This document shows positions 8,249 to 15,955 of a stretch of DNA of 63,072 nucleotides, in pieces. Origin of the DNA: Chitinispirillales bacterium ANBcel5 (GTDB lineage: Bacteria; Fibrobacterota; Chitinivibrionia; Chitinivibrionales; Chitinispirillaceae); contig JARUKZ010000025.1 in NCBI GenBank assembly GCA_029688955.1, forward strand, positions 1-63,072. Reading direction: 5' to 3'. The position numbers and the translations under genes are program-made. Within the stretch, counting starts at the first letter, position 1, and every line of letters begins with the position of its first letter. The notes beneath the pieces are model-generated. The model worked only from the letters and a program-made list of their open reading frames with translations, was not told the DNA's origin and did not search any database.

Positions 8249-9244
8249 CTACATCAAGTATCGTTTTTTTTGTCTTGCAAGAATAACCAGAAAAAATGGT
8301 CCACCTAATAGCGATGTTATTATGCCCACAGGTATTTCAGTTGGTGGTGCAATTGATCTTGCAAGAGTATCAGCAAGAACAAGAAAAGAACCGCCAAGGA
8401 GAAACGAGCACAGCGATAATAGCCGGTGCCTTATTCCTGGTAATATCATCCTGCAAACGTGAGGTGCAATTATCCCAATAAAACCGATCGGTCCGCATGC
8501 TGCTACAATTCCACCTACTGCCACTGCTGTTGAAATAATTAATATATTCCTGCTCAGCTTTACATTTATTCCCCTCGAATGAGCAATTTCTTCACCAGTA
8601 AGAAATTGATCGAGTCTTGGAGTAAATAACACTGTAATACCCAGAAATACGCTCAAAGGTGCAAGCATCAGCAACAATAGCGAATAACTTACACCATCTA
8701 CCCCACCCATTATCCAGCGCAGTATTTGAAAAGATTTATGTATTCCGCCAATCATATGTATAAACATAATTAACCCTGAACAGAGTGTTGCCACAACGAC
8801 TCCAGCTAAAAGGAGTGTGCTGGAGTTGCTTTCTCTTGTCCAGGCGAAAGCACAGATAATAAGAATGGAACCCACAGCTCCAGCAAAAGCTCCTAATGTT
8901 ATTATTGACAATCCCAAAAGAGATCCGGCAAGACCTGCGACAATACAAAGCGCTGCTCCCAGTGATGCACCACTTGATACTCCCAGAATATGCGGACAAG
9001 CAAGGGGGTTTCTAAAAACCGCCTGATAGATCATACCGGCAACAGCCAGTCCCCCACCTGCAAAAAACGCCGTCAGAGTTCTGGGTACCCTTATGGAGAG
9101 AAATATATAGCGGAGATCGTCATTTTGAAAAATATCCAATGGAGATATCCACCTGATTCCAATACCGGGGCACACAAAAAGAGTTGTTAGCCCAATGAGC
9201 AAAAGGAGTGGAACAACTACCGAGGGCCTTTTTATAGTTGACAT
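8249..9244 (-). CDS. btuC: Cobalamin ABC transporter permease BtuC
   Basis: This FecCD-family permease of 331 residues forms the inner-membrane channel for corrinoids together with BtuD and BtuF. It has about nine or ten hydrophobic helices and the family blocks RVPRTLTAFFAGGGLAVAG, NPLACPHILGVSSGA, RGINV, GPIGFIGIIAPHVCR and PVGIITSLLGGPFFL. The gene overlaps btuD by 13 bp and lies 5 bp before cbiP. FecCD permeases also serve iron siderophores and heme; the B12 assignment follows from the riboswitch-led operon. Confidence 0.93.
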   Translation of the reverse strand: MSTIKRPSVVVPLLLLIGLTTLFVCPGIGIRWISPLDIFQNDDLRYIFLSIRVPRTLTAFFAGGGLAVAGMIYQAVFRNPLACPHILGVSSGASLGAALCIVAGLAGSLLGLSIITLGAFAGAVGSILIICAFAWTRESNSSTLLLAGVVVATLCSGLIMFIHMIGGIHKSFQILRWIMGGVDGVSYSLLLLMLAPLSVFLGITVLFTPRLDQFLTGEEIAHSRGINVKLSRNILIISTAVAVGGIVAACGPIGFIGIIAPHVCRMILPGIRHRLLSLCSFLLGGSFLVLADTLARSIAPPTEIPVGIITSLLGGPFFLVILARQKKRYLM

Positions 9245-10044
9245 GTTAACCCCCAGGCCCCGAAAGCCTGAACATCTTCATCTATACATTGGTATTCTTT
9301 AAAACTTACTCCAAATATTCTATCAAGTATATTTGGACACTGCTCCTTGAATTCCTCAGTAGTTCCACTAAAAACAACATAACCATTCAATAGCGCACAC
9401 ACATGGGTACAATGAATAAGCGCGATATTTATGTCGTGCGTTATCATTACTATAGATAGTTCTCGTTGGTTTTGTATCCGGCTCAGCGCATCGAAAAAGA
9501 GTCGTTCATGAGCAGGGTCAAGATAAGTGGTTGGTTCATCAAGCAGAAGAAGTGGAGTATGTTGTGCAACACTTCCTGCCAGAAGTACTCTTTGAAGTTC
9601 TCCGCCGCTAAGCGTGCTCATCAATCTTTTTTCAAGGTGTATAATGTCACAAAGTTCCATTGCTTCTGCAACAGCATCACGGTCATCCTTGGAAGCCATA
9701 CCGAAAACACCCATAAGGCTGTATCTTCCAAGCATCACAAAATCCTGCACCGTGTAGGGAATTACACCATCTGGTTTTTGCGGCACATAGCCGATAGTAC
9801 GAGCCCTTTTCTTTGGTGAAATTTGTGTAAGGTTCATACCATCAACAATGATTTCACCTCGTTTAGTATTCAAAATTCCGGCAGCAAGCTTTATCAAAGT
9901 AGATTTGCCCGTCCCATTACGGCCGATAACAGCCCACTTCTCTCCTCTTTCTACACTAAAAAATACTCCTTTGAGCACCTCCTGATCCCCATAACCAGCA
10001 TATATACTATTTAATTGTAAAATCTTCTGCTGTGATGATTTCAT
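9232..10044 (-). CDS. btuD: Cobalamin ABC transporter ATPase BtuD
   Basis: This FecE/BtuD-type ABC ATPase of 270 residues energises corrinoid import. It contains Walker A GRNGTGKST (41-49), the Q-loop region GYVPQKPDG, the signature LSGGELQRV, Walker B LLLLDEPTTYLD and the switch histidine in MITHDINIAL. A short tail of about 50 residues after the core includes EEFKEQCPNILDRIFGV, as often seen in this subfamily. It sits between btuF and btuC with a small overlap into btuC, so the three subunits are probably made together. Confidence 0.94.
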   Translation of the reverse strand: MKSSQQKILQLNSIYAGYGDQEVLKGVFFSVERGEKWAVIGRNGTGKSTLIKLAAGILNTKRGEIIVDGMNLTQISPKKRARTIGYVPQKPDGVIPYTVQDFVMLGRYSLMGVFGMASKDDRDAVAEAMELCDIIHLEKRLMSTLSGGELQRVLLAGSVAQHTPLLLLDEPTTYLDPAHERLFFDALSRIQNQRELSIVMITHDINIALIHCTHVCALLNGYVVFSGTTEEFKEQCPNILDRIFGVSFKEYQCIDEDVQAFGAWGLTCQL

Positions 10045-10073
10045 TTTTACCTGGTTACCTGTTCATTACTGTA

Positions 10074-10940
10074 CTATTGAGCAATTATCTTTCTGATATC
10101 TTCCAGAAGTAGAAGCATCCTCGGTCCCGGAATTGTTGCATAATCATTTGAAAGGCAGAACACATTGTTATTTCTGACTGCGGGTAATCTCGTAAATGAG
10201 CTCCAGTCATTGATAAGCATATCACATGAATACTCGCCCATAGATGACGCTATGTCTATTATAATATCTGGTTCCAAAGAGAGAATTCCTTCAGGAGAAA
10301 GACGCGGATAGTTTGGACTCCTTGAAAAGAAAGCATTCACCCCTCCTGCAGCTTCAACCAGATCATTGTAAAAAGTGCTTTTCCCAGCGGCAAAAACGCT
10401 TCCAACCCTGCCCGCACCGGGGTTATCTCTTCCCACACATATAAGAACCTTTGGTGCTGAATGTACACTGTTTCCATCATCAGGAACTTTGTCTGCAAAT
10501 AAACCTATGAGACTGTCAGATGCCGATTTTACACCACAGTGTCTGCCTATGATTGCAAATGAACTGCATATTGCTGATATCGAATAGTTCTCAACTACAA
10601 GAGTCGTTATGCTGAACCGCTCAAGGTATATTCTCTGCTTTTCGTGTTCACCGGTCAGTATCACTACATCCGGTTTAAGAGAAATAATCCTCTCAAGGTT
10701 AGCATCAGCATAGCCACCGATCTTCTCAATACCTTCAGTTTGAGGCGGATGTTTACAATAGCTTGTCACACCTATTACCCGATCACCCAGCCCAAGTGCA
10801 AAAAGAGTTTCTGTAATACTGGGAGCAAGAGAAATGATTCTTTGAGGATTCTGCGATGGCATATTCTCTGGTTTACCACATCCAAAAAAAAGAATACAAT
10901 TCACTATAGTTGTTACAATCAAAATTGTAAGTAATCTCAT
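10074..10940 (-). CDS. btuF: Corrinoid-binding lipoprotein BtuF
   Basis: This is the periplasmic receptor that hands corrinoids to BtuCD. The chosen start gives 288 residues with a membrane-spanning signal ending in the lipobox-like LFFGC, so it is probably lipid-anchored. The mature part shows the helical-backbone receptor motifs RIISLAPSITETLFALGLG, LKPDVVI and AAGGVNAF. An in-frame start 48 bp upstream exists, but an AGGGA motif lies five bases ahead of the ATG at 10940. It follows the propeller lipoprotein gene in the operon by about 50 bp. Confidence 0.92.
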   Translation of the reverse strand: MRLLTILIVTTIVNCILFFGCGKPENMPSQNPQRIISLAPSITETLFALGLGDRVIGVTSYCKHPPQTEGIEKIGGYADANLERIISLKPDVVILTGEHEKQRIYLERFSITTLVVENYSISAICSSFAIIGRHCGVKSASDSLIGLFADKVPDDGNSVHSAPKVLICVGRDNPGAGRVGSVFAAGKSTFYNDLVEAAGGVNAFFSRSPNYPRLSPEGILSLEPDIIIDIASSMGEYSCDMLINDWSSFTRLPAVRNNNVFCLSNDYATIPGPRMLLLLEDIRKIIAQ

Positions 10941-10992
10941 ACACATCCCTGCAAAGGACAGGTTAGCATCACGCCAACCTATTCTCAAATAG

Positions 10993-12279
10993 TTATCTTA
11001 CAACGACAAAGCTTGACGGAGGCAGACAGCGATTATTCTTAACAGTTGATCCTACTTGCTGATTATCCCTAAAAATCCGAATTCCCATCTCCTGAGGATC
11101 TCTCTCTCCTACATACAGCAAATCGGTTGTTTTATCATAATATACCCCCCCATAAGCATCGATTACGTCTGGTAGAACAGATACTATAGCACCAGTTTCC
11201 ATATCGATTTCGAGAACCTGAACATTTTGCCAACCGACATAGTTTGTAATATAGAAACGGCTCCCCTCTTTGTGTACTATAAAATTAGGGCTTCCACCGA
11301 GAGCATTTTCATCGATAATTGCTGTAACCTCTTTTGTTGTCAGATCAACTCTTTCGACAGCTCCATCTCCGGTACTAAAAGCACTACCAGGATTGGATAT
11401 ATACAAAGCGCCATCGCTGTATGCCATTGAGTACCCATTTTTGAATTGAAGAGGAATTGTATCGACAATTTCATCAGTATAAGTATCGATTTTTAGTAGA
11501 AGAGTTGGTGCACCGGGATTAAACCCGTTTCGTCTCTGAAGCAATACATAAAGATTTGACCCCACCAGCTCCATATCACCAGCATTTGGCGAAGTGTTGC
11601 TATCAGGAAGAAATGTGTAGCGGGATATGTCGATATTTTTGGTAATCTCACCTATTGAGGGATTAAAAACTGTAATCTTCGGTTCATTATTATTTGAGAT
11701 ATAGGCCTTTTCCTCGCTAAGAAACACCATATCCTGAGGATTCCAGTCTCTTCCCAAATTTATTTGATAAACAACACTTGCTGAACCGGTCGTTTGGGGA
11801 TCAAGTTTGAGGATATTATCAGCCCCCATTCTTTCAAGCACATAGAGCTTACCGTTAAAAGAGCGAAGAACAGCATCACTGTATACATGAAGCTCAAAGG
11901 GAGTAATCGTTTCATTTTCCAATGACATGCTTCGTACAATACCAGACTGAAAATCAGATTGCATGATAAACATTACACCAGGATTAATGTTTGAACTGTC
12001 CCGGGTTGAATCAGCTGGACTATCACTATCAGTGTTTGAACTGTCCTGGGTTGAGTCGGCTGGACTATCTGTATCAGTGTTTGAACTGTCCTGGGTTGAG
12101 TCGGCTGGACTATCTGTATCAGTGCTTGAACTGTCCTGGGTTGAGTCGGCTGGACTATCTGTATCAGTGCTTGATCTGTCCTGGGTTGAGTCGACCGGAT
12201 TATTTGCACAACCGATGCACAAAACCGTACAAATTATTAGAGTTACAAATAATAGACAATATCTACCCTTTAACATCAT
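10993..12279 (-). CDS. BtuG-like surface beta-propeller lipoprotein with repetitive stalk
   Basis: This 428-residue protein has a lipoprotein signal with lipobox CIGC at residues 21-24, then five copies of a 15-residue Ser/Asp/Thr-rich repeat (about residues 27-100), then a YncE/NHL-like beta-propeller. Propeller repeats are visible as GKLYVLERMG, EKAYISNN, SNLYVLLQRR, GALYISNPG, SRFYITNY and DLLYVGER. In Bacteroides the lipoprotein BtuG is a propeller that binds B12 on the cell surface next to BtuB. Here the gene directly follows btuB by 37 bp under a B12 riboswitch, so the same job is likely. The hydrophilic repeats probably act as a stalk. Homology to BtuG itself was not computed. Confidence 0.75.
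   Translation of the reverse strand: MMLKGRYCLLFVTLIICTVLCIGCANNPVDSTQDRSSTDTDSPADSTQDSSSTDTDSPADSTQDSSNTDTDSPADSTQDSSNTDSDSPADSTRDSSNINPGVMFIMQSDFQSGIVRSMSLENETITPFELHVYSDAVLRSFNGKLYVLERMGADNILKLDPQTTGSASVVYQINLGRDWNPQDMVFLSEEKAYISNNNEPKITVFNPSIGEITKNIDISRYTFLPDSNTSPNAGDMELVGSNLYVLLQRRNGFNPGAPTLLLKIDTYTDEIVDTIPLQFKNGYSMAYSDGALYISNPGSAFSTGDGAVERVDLTTKEVTAIIDENALGGSPNFIVHKEGSRFYITNYVGWQNVQVLEIDMETGAIVSVLPDVIDAYGGVYYDKTTDLLYVGERDPQEMGIRIFRDNQQVGSTVKNNRCLPPSSFVVVR
11977..12201 (-). repeat. Five 45-bp tandem repeats encoding a 15-residue stalk
   Basis: Five near-identical 45-bp units lie within the propeller lipoprotein gene. Each encodes a version of SPADSTQDSSNTDTD. Because 45 is a multiple of three, copy changes keep the frame. 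The first and last units are the most divergent (NPVDSTQDRSSTDTD and SPADSTRDSSNINPG), as is common for edges of expanding arrays. The same periodicity keeps other frames open and creates spurious antisense reading frames. Confidence 0.95.
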
Positions 12280-12316
12280 TAACCCCCCATTTAATTAAAT
12301 TTTTTTTGCTTGTTTA

Positions 12317-14554
12317 TTACAAGTAAACACCTATAGTGAAATTCCACTCATTAGCAGGAAAAAGTGTCCAGGAGTAACCACTTTCCGTAGTTTGCAACAT
12401 GTCTTCATATCTCAAGTATTTTCTGTTAAAATTAATAATTGACATATTAATCTCAAACTGAGTAGCGGGCTTCCAGAAAATAGCAGCATTGTGAAATATT
12501 ATTCCCGACTGACCAGCTGTTTTGTCGGGTACACGCTTTATATTTGCATAGTCTCTGAAAAAAAATGATTTATAATCGGACCAGTACTGAATTTTTAGTT
12601 TTTCTACAGGTTTCAAAGTCAATTTTGCGATCCCACTAAAATTAGGTTCATTGGGGACCATATTACCATAATAGTTGTAGAGTCTGGTACGGTTTTCAAC
12701 ATTTTGAATAGTCGCCTTTACTTCTGCTTTTAATAAATCTAAAGGTTTATACCAAGATGATACTTCTATACCTGAAGACAGAACTCGTCCCATATTTACA
12801 GGTTTAGTCATATTCCCATCATTCAACAGCACAATCCCATTCTTAATTTCATTTCTGAAAAACACTGACTCGAAAAAAAATCTTTCACCAAGATAACGAC
12901 CTCCTGCTTCAAATGATAATCCAGTTTCTTCTTTAAGGTCAGGATTAGGTAACACAGCTCCATTGCTACCAAATTTTTCACGTAAAGAAGGTACATGGCT
13001 GAACCGTGCAGCATTGAAATAAATTACCGAACTATGGAAAGGCCTAAAATGTAACCCAGTACTTAATGACCAGGGATAGTCCACAGTAACACTGGGTTGT
13101 ATAGTCATTTCAAAAGCTCTGTTATACCCTCCATCGGTGGAACTTCTTAGCCCCTTTAAACTACCCCCAGTGGATACCCCAAACTCCCTTTTTCCAATCG
13201 GAATAGTCAGATTAAGATTTTTAGCCAGAGTTGCTTCTTGTGAGCTGCCCGGCCAGTCACCGCGCGGAAAACTGGTAACCTCTGTATTAGTCAGTATTTG
13301 AGAATGTTTTCCATGAAGCGAAATCTGTGCAGCGAAATTATCGGTAAAAACAATATCTGAAACACATGAAAGGTTTATCACATGAAGATCTGTTTCTGAT
13401 AAGCCCTGTCCATTGCGAACAGAAGTAATTCCGCCATGAGATGTACCCATACTTTCATCAAGACTTGTCCAAAAAGTTCTTGAGCTCCAGCGTATATAGC
13501 CCGCCTCGGGTGTAAAAAGAAAAGTTGAAGTCCTATGGGTTTCATCACTCTTCAAAACTGCGTTTAACGTAATATTCTCTCTTCCGTGGTTTGCAGTTCT
13601 ATTGACAGCTCCCTCCTCGGCAGGGATTCCGGATTCAGAAGTAGAGTAGGAAATCCCGGTTATAAGAGTTCTATCATTGAAAATATTTATTGATGGATGC
13701 GCTCTTGCTTCGAAACGAGAGTAGTGATGGTTTTTAACTGTTTCAATTCTGTCATCATCAGGGTTATGCGGCGTTCTATTTCTATCCATATAGGGCCAGT
13801 TGTTTTCTGATCCCGTATATTCTACTGAGCCAAAGAGGTTAAGGTGATTATTAAAAGGTGAAGATACTTCAACATGGTAATTTTTAAACCCGTAAGCCCC
13901 ACGTGAAGTTCGGGAATTAACACTATGTTCATCTGTCTCCCTTTTACTTCTTATATTAATTACACCCCCCAGAGCATTACCTCCAAATTTTCCTGGTGTA
14001 ATACCTTTATAGATCTCAATTTCCCCGATTCGCTCTGAGCTGATCGCACCAAGGTCAACTGCTCCACCCATCGCTGAGTTGAGCGGAATGCCATCAAGCA
14101 ATACAAGCACCCTTCCTCCCTGAACACCCCTCATAGATACAGTCTGAAAGCTTCCCACTCCTCCATACCTGCGGGTCTGAACACCTGTTTGTTCAGCGAT
14201 TACATCTGCAACACTTTTTGTAGTCCCCTGCCACTCCTCTGGTTTTATAATAGTATATGACTGGGTTTTCTCAAGTAACTCCTGACGCCTTCTTGCGGTA
14301 ACAACTACCTCTTCAAGCTCAAAACTATCAACACTTTGATCTTGGGAAACCATAGAGTTCAGGTATTTATCATCGGATTGTAAAATTAATGATGAATCTT
14401 GTGTGCAGACTTTAATGCTGTGCGTTTCTTCACCTGCAAATGCCAAAGTGCAATACAGCGCTAAAAGAGCATGTAGCTTACGCACTCCGTGTGAAAACGA
14501 AAATAGTAGCAAATCAGTTTGGAACCTTTCTGAACTTTTTTCCTGAAAGCTCAA
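12317..14554 (-). CDS. btuB: TonB-dependent cobalamin receptor BtuB
   Basis: This outer-membrane receptor imports corrinoids using energy from TonB. After a signal peptide ending in TLAFA it carries a candidate TonB box region (ELEEVVVTARRR), a plug domain (SVADVIAEQTGVQTRRYGG, VLVLLDGIPLN, IEIYKGITPGKFGGNALGGVINI) and a long beta-barrel ending in an aromatic-flanked final strand. The 745-residue frame begins with TTG at 14554. A GTG at 14485 or a TTG at 14512 would give a cleaner signal peptide (RKLHALLALYCTLAFA), so the start is uncertain. It is the first gene after the B12 riboswitch, which is the usual place for btuB. Confidence 0.93.
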   Translation of the reverse strand: MSFQEKSSERFQTDLLLFSFSHGVRKLHALLALYCTLAFAGEETHSIKVCTQDSSLILQSDDKYLNSMVSQDQSVDSFELEEVVVTARRRQELLEKTQSYTIIKPEEWQGTTKSVADVIAEQTGVQTRRYGGVGSFQTVSMRGVQGGRVLVLLDGIPLNSAMGGAVDLGAISSERIGEIEIYKGITPGKFGGNALGGVINIRSKRETDEHSVNSRTSRGAYGFKNYHVEVSSPFNNHLNLFGSVEYTGSENNWPYMDRNRTPHNPDDDRIETVKNHHYSRFEARAHPSINIFNDRTLITGISYSTSESGIPAEEGAVNRTANHGRENITLNAVLKSDETHRTSTFLFTPEAGYIRWSSRTFWTSLDESMGTSHGGITSVRNGQGLSETDLHVINLSCVSDIVFTDNFAAQISLHGKHSQILTNTEVTSFPRGDWPGSSQEATLAKNLNLTIPIGKREFGVSTGGSLKGLRSSTDGGYNRAFEMTIQPSVTVDYPWSLSTGLHFRPFHSSVIYFNAARFSHVPSLREKFGSNGAVLPNPDLKEETGLSFEAGGRYLGERFFFESVFFRNEIKNGIVLLNDGNMTKPVNMGRVLSSGIEVSSWYKPLDLLKAEVKATIQNVENRTRLYNYYGNMVPNEPNFSGIAKLTLKPVEKLKIQYWSDYKSFFFRDYANIKRVPDKTAGQSGIIFHNAAIFWKPATQFEINMSIINFNRKYLRYEDMLQTTESGYSWTLFPANEWNFTIGVYL

Positions 14555-14572
14555 AAATTTAAGTATCCACTC

Positions 14573-14737
14573 AGGTAGGTCTCCTGGCTCTCCCGGTACT
14601 GTCGCCTTCCCGCTTTTAAAAACAGTGGCTATGATTTGACAGCCCCCGGCAAAATTGCCGGTAATGGGATTACAGTGGCAGGACCGCTTCGGATTTTAAC
14701 CGAATTCCCTGGCACCTGAAGTGTATTGGTATTCTTA
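14573..14737 (-). promoter_or_regulatory. Adenosylcobalamin (B12) riboswitch
   Basis: Read on the minus strand this leader contains the conserved B12 box AGCCAGGAGACCTAC at 14575-14589. Before it come the family elements GGTGCC, GTAATCCC, a GGCAA..TTGCC hairpin, and GGGAAGGCGACAGTACCGGG. This order matches the cobalamin riboswitch class. The B12 box ends about 20 bases before the btuB TTG start, consistent with control of translation initiation and possibly termination. It would repress the whole 14-gene operon when coenzyme B12 is plentiful. Confidence 0.95.
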
Positions 14738-14745
14738 AGTCAAAT

Positions 14746-14774
14746 AATATAGTTTCGAACTTTGATTTGTGCAA
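14746..14774 (-). promoter_or_regulatory. Promoter of the cobamide operon
   Basis: On the minus strand TTGCAC (14769-14774) and TATATT (14746-14751) are separated by exactly 17 bases, a good sigma70-type pair. Transcription would start around 14739, just ahead of the riboswitch. It overlaps a divergent promoter candidate for the thioesterase gene. Confidence 0.65.
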
Positions 14775-14790
14775 TAATCTTTTATACAAT
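14762..14790 (+). promoter_or_regulatory. Candidate promoter of the thioesterase gene
   Basis: On the plus strand TTGATT (14762-14767) and TACAAT (14785-14790) are 17 bases apart. The start of transcription would lie about 50 bases before the thioesterase ATG. It overlaps the -35 region of the divergent cobamide promoter, so the two could compete for polymerase. Confidence 0.5.
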
Positions 14791-14844
14791 AAGTGCTTGT
14801 TTATATATTTTAGATAAATAACCCAAAATGTAAGGAATGATAGT

Positions 14845-15246
14845 ATGAATAATTATGCTTTTACTATGCAATTGTCTGTACGGGATTATGAGTGTGACCT
14901 TCAGGGTATTGTGAATAATTCAGTATACCAAAATTATCTTGAGCACGTCAGACACGAGTACATAAAAAGTATCGGAATCAATTTCAAAGATTATGCAATG
15001 AAAGGAATTAATTTCGTTGTATTACGCGTGGAGCTTGACTATAAATTTCCTCTCAGCAGCGGTGACACATTTTGGGTGGGAATTAATATGTATAAAGCAT
15101 CAGAATTAAAAATTGGTTTTCAGCAGGATATTTTTAGACTAAATGACAACAAGCCGGTTTTAAAGGGAAAGGTCCTGGCTACTGCTCTGAATACACGTGG
15201 GAGACCGGAGATACCTTCGGAGGTTAAAGAATATTTCGAAGCCTAA
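14845..15246 (+). CDS. Hotdog-fold acyl-CoA thioesterase (YbgC/FadM type)
   Basis: This 133-residue 4HBT-family protein probably hydrolyses acyl-CoA or acyl-ACP thioesters in the cytosol. The family active-site region is seen as VRDYECDLQGIVNNSVYQNYLEHVRHEY, whose Asp is the expected catalytic residue, followed by VELDYKFPLSSGD. A TAAGGA ribosome binding site is eight bases before the ATG. It stands alone, divergent from the cobamide operon, so its substrate cannot be inferred from context. Confidence 0.85.
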   Translation: MNNYAFTMQLSVRDYECDLQGIVNNSVYQNYLEHVRHEYIKSIGINFKDYAMKGINFVVLRVELDYKFPLSSGDTFWVGINMYKASELKIGFQQDIFRLNDNKPVLKGKVLATALNTRGRPEIPSEVKEYFEA

Positions 15247-15267
15247 ACATGTTGGCCCAAAAGTCTT

Positions 15268-15600
15268 TTACTCGAACCGGCAGATCATAAGAAAGAATCT
15301 CTGATTATCGTATTCATAGACACCATTACCAGTGTGTTCGAAAGGTAATGAACGTTTATAAGTATGTTCTTGAAGGCTGTGTCATGGTCAACATCCTTGA
15401 TTCCTAAAAAATCCACTGTAGCACTACCTTCTCTTGGTGCTAATTCTTTTAGTCTACGCTTGAACTGTAAAAATGAATTGTAAAATCGCCCTTGGCAGAA
15501 TCTTCCCAAGTCTGAACTAATAATTTATGTACTGGTTTAAAAAAGGATCAGGTTCCAAAACAGGATTATTATCAGCATAAAGCATCATTTGAATTATCCA
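15268..15600 (-). pseudogene. Frame-broken remnant of an unknown gene
   Basis: Read on the minus strand, several protein-like stretches lie one after another in different frames: MMLYADNNPVLEPDPFLNQY (ending at a TAG), VHKLLVQTWEDSAKGDFTI and on to a TAA, then ATVDFLGIKDVDHDTAFKN, and finally PFEHTGNGVYEYDNQRF running to a TAA at 15268-15270. This pattern fits a small gene broken by frameshifts, lying directly downstream of the unknown gene at 15607-15906. No family was recognised. Some of the fragments could be chance open frames. Confidence 0.4.
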
Positions 15601-15606
15601 GAATGT

Positions 15607-15906
15607 TTAATCTGAATTTCTCCTCACCAATCTCTCATAAGCATCATAAACAGTTCCACTGAAACCGCTAAAAACAAGTTCATCAACTATAGTTCTGTAT
15701 CCAACCCCAAACTCATTATTACTTTCATCATAAACTAAAACATATTCATTCTTCCTGAATACAATCCACATCGCTGTTTCATTACCTTCAATGTCAATCA
15801 GAGGTGCCTTCTCAGGAGTTACCAAGTACTGCTTTATATCATCTTTATAGACTGAGTTGACCTTAAGTTCTTCAATCAACTTAGCTTCTACTTCAGCTGC
15901 TTCCAT
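15607..15906 (-). CDS. Hypothetical protein of 99 residues
   Basis: This small, acidic, soluble protein begins MEAAEVEAKLIEELKV and contains a central segment GNETAMWIVFRKNEYVLVYD that looks like two beta strands, then a helical end with YDAYERLVRR. I do not recognise a family. It lies between argH upstream and a frame-broken remnant downstream on the same strand, so it may be part of a decaying locus. The regular amphipathic pattern and a clean stop support it as a real gene. Confidence 0.55.
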   Translation of the reverse strand: MEAAEVEAKLIEELKVNSVYKDDIKQYLVTPEKAPLIDIEGNETAMWIVFRKNEYVLVYDESNNEFGVGYRTIVDELVFSGFSGTVYDAYERLVRRNSD

Positions 15907-15955
15907 CTACAACCTTTTCAAAAAAAATATTCTTACGGTTTGCATTAAAATGTTA

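Noticed and set aside
11963..12326. Long open frames opposite and across the 45-bp repeats of the propeller lipoprotein gene
   Set aside because: They are products of the three-base-periodic repeat. They have repetitive low-value sequence and no ribosome binding site, while the minus-strand lipoprotein frame has a signal and a folded domain.
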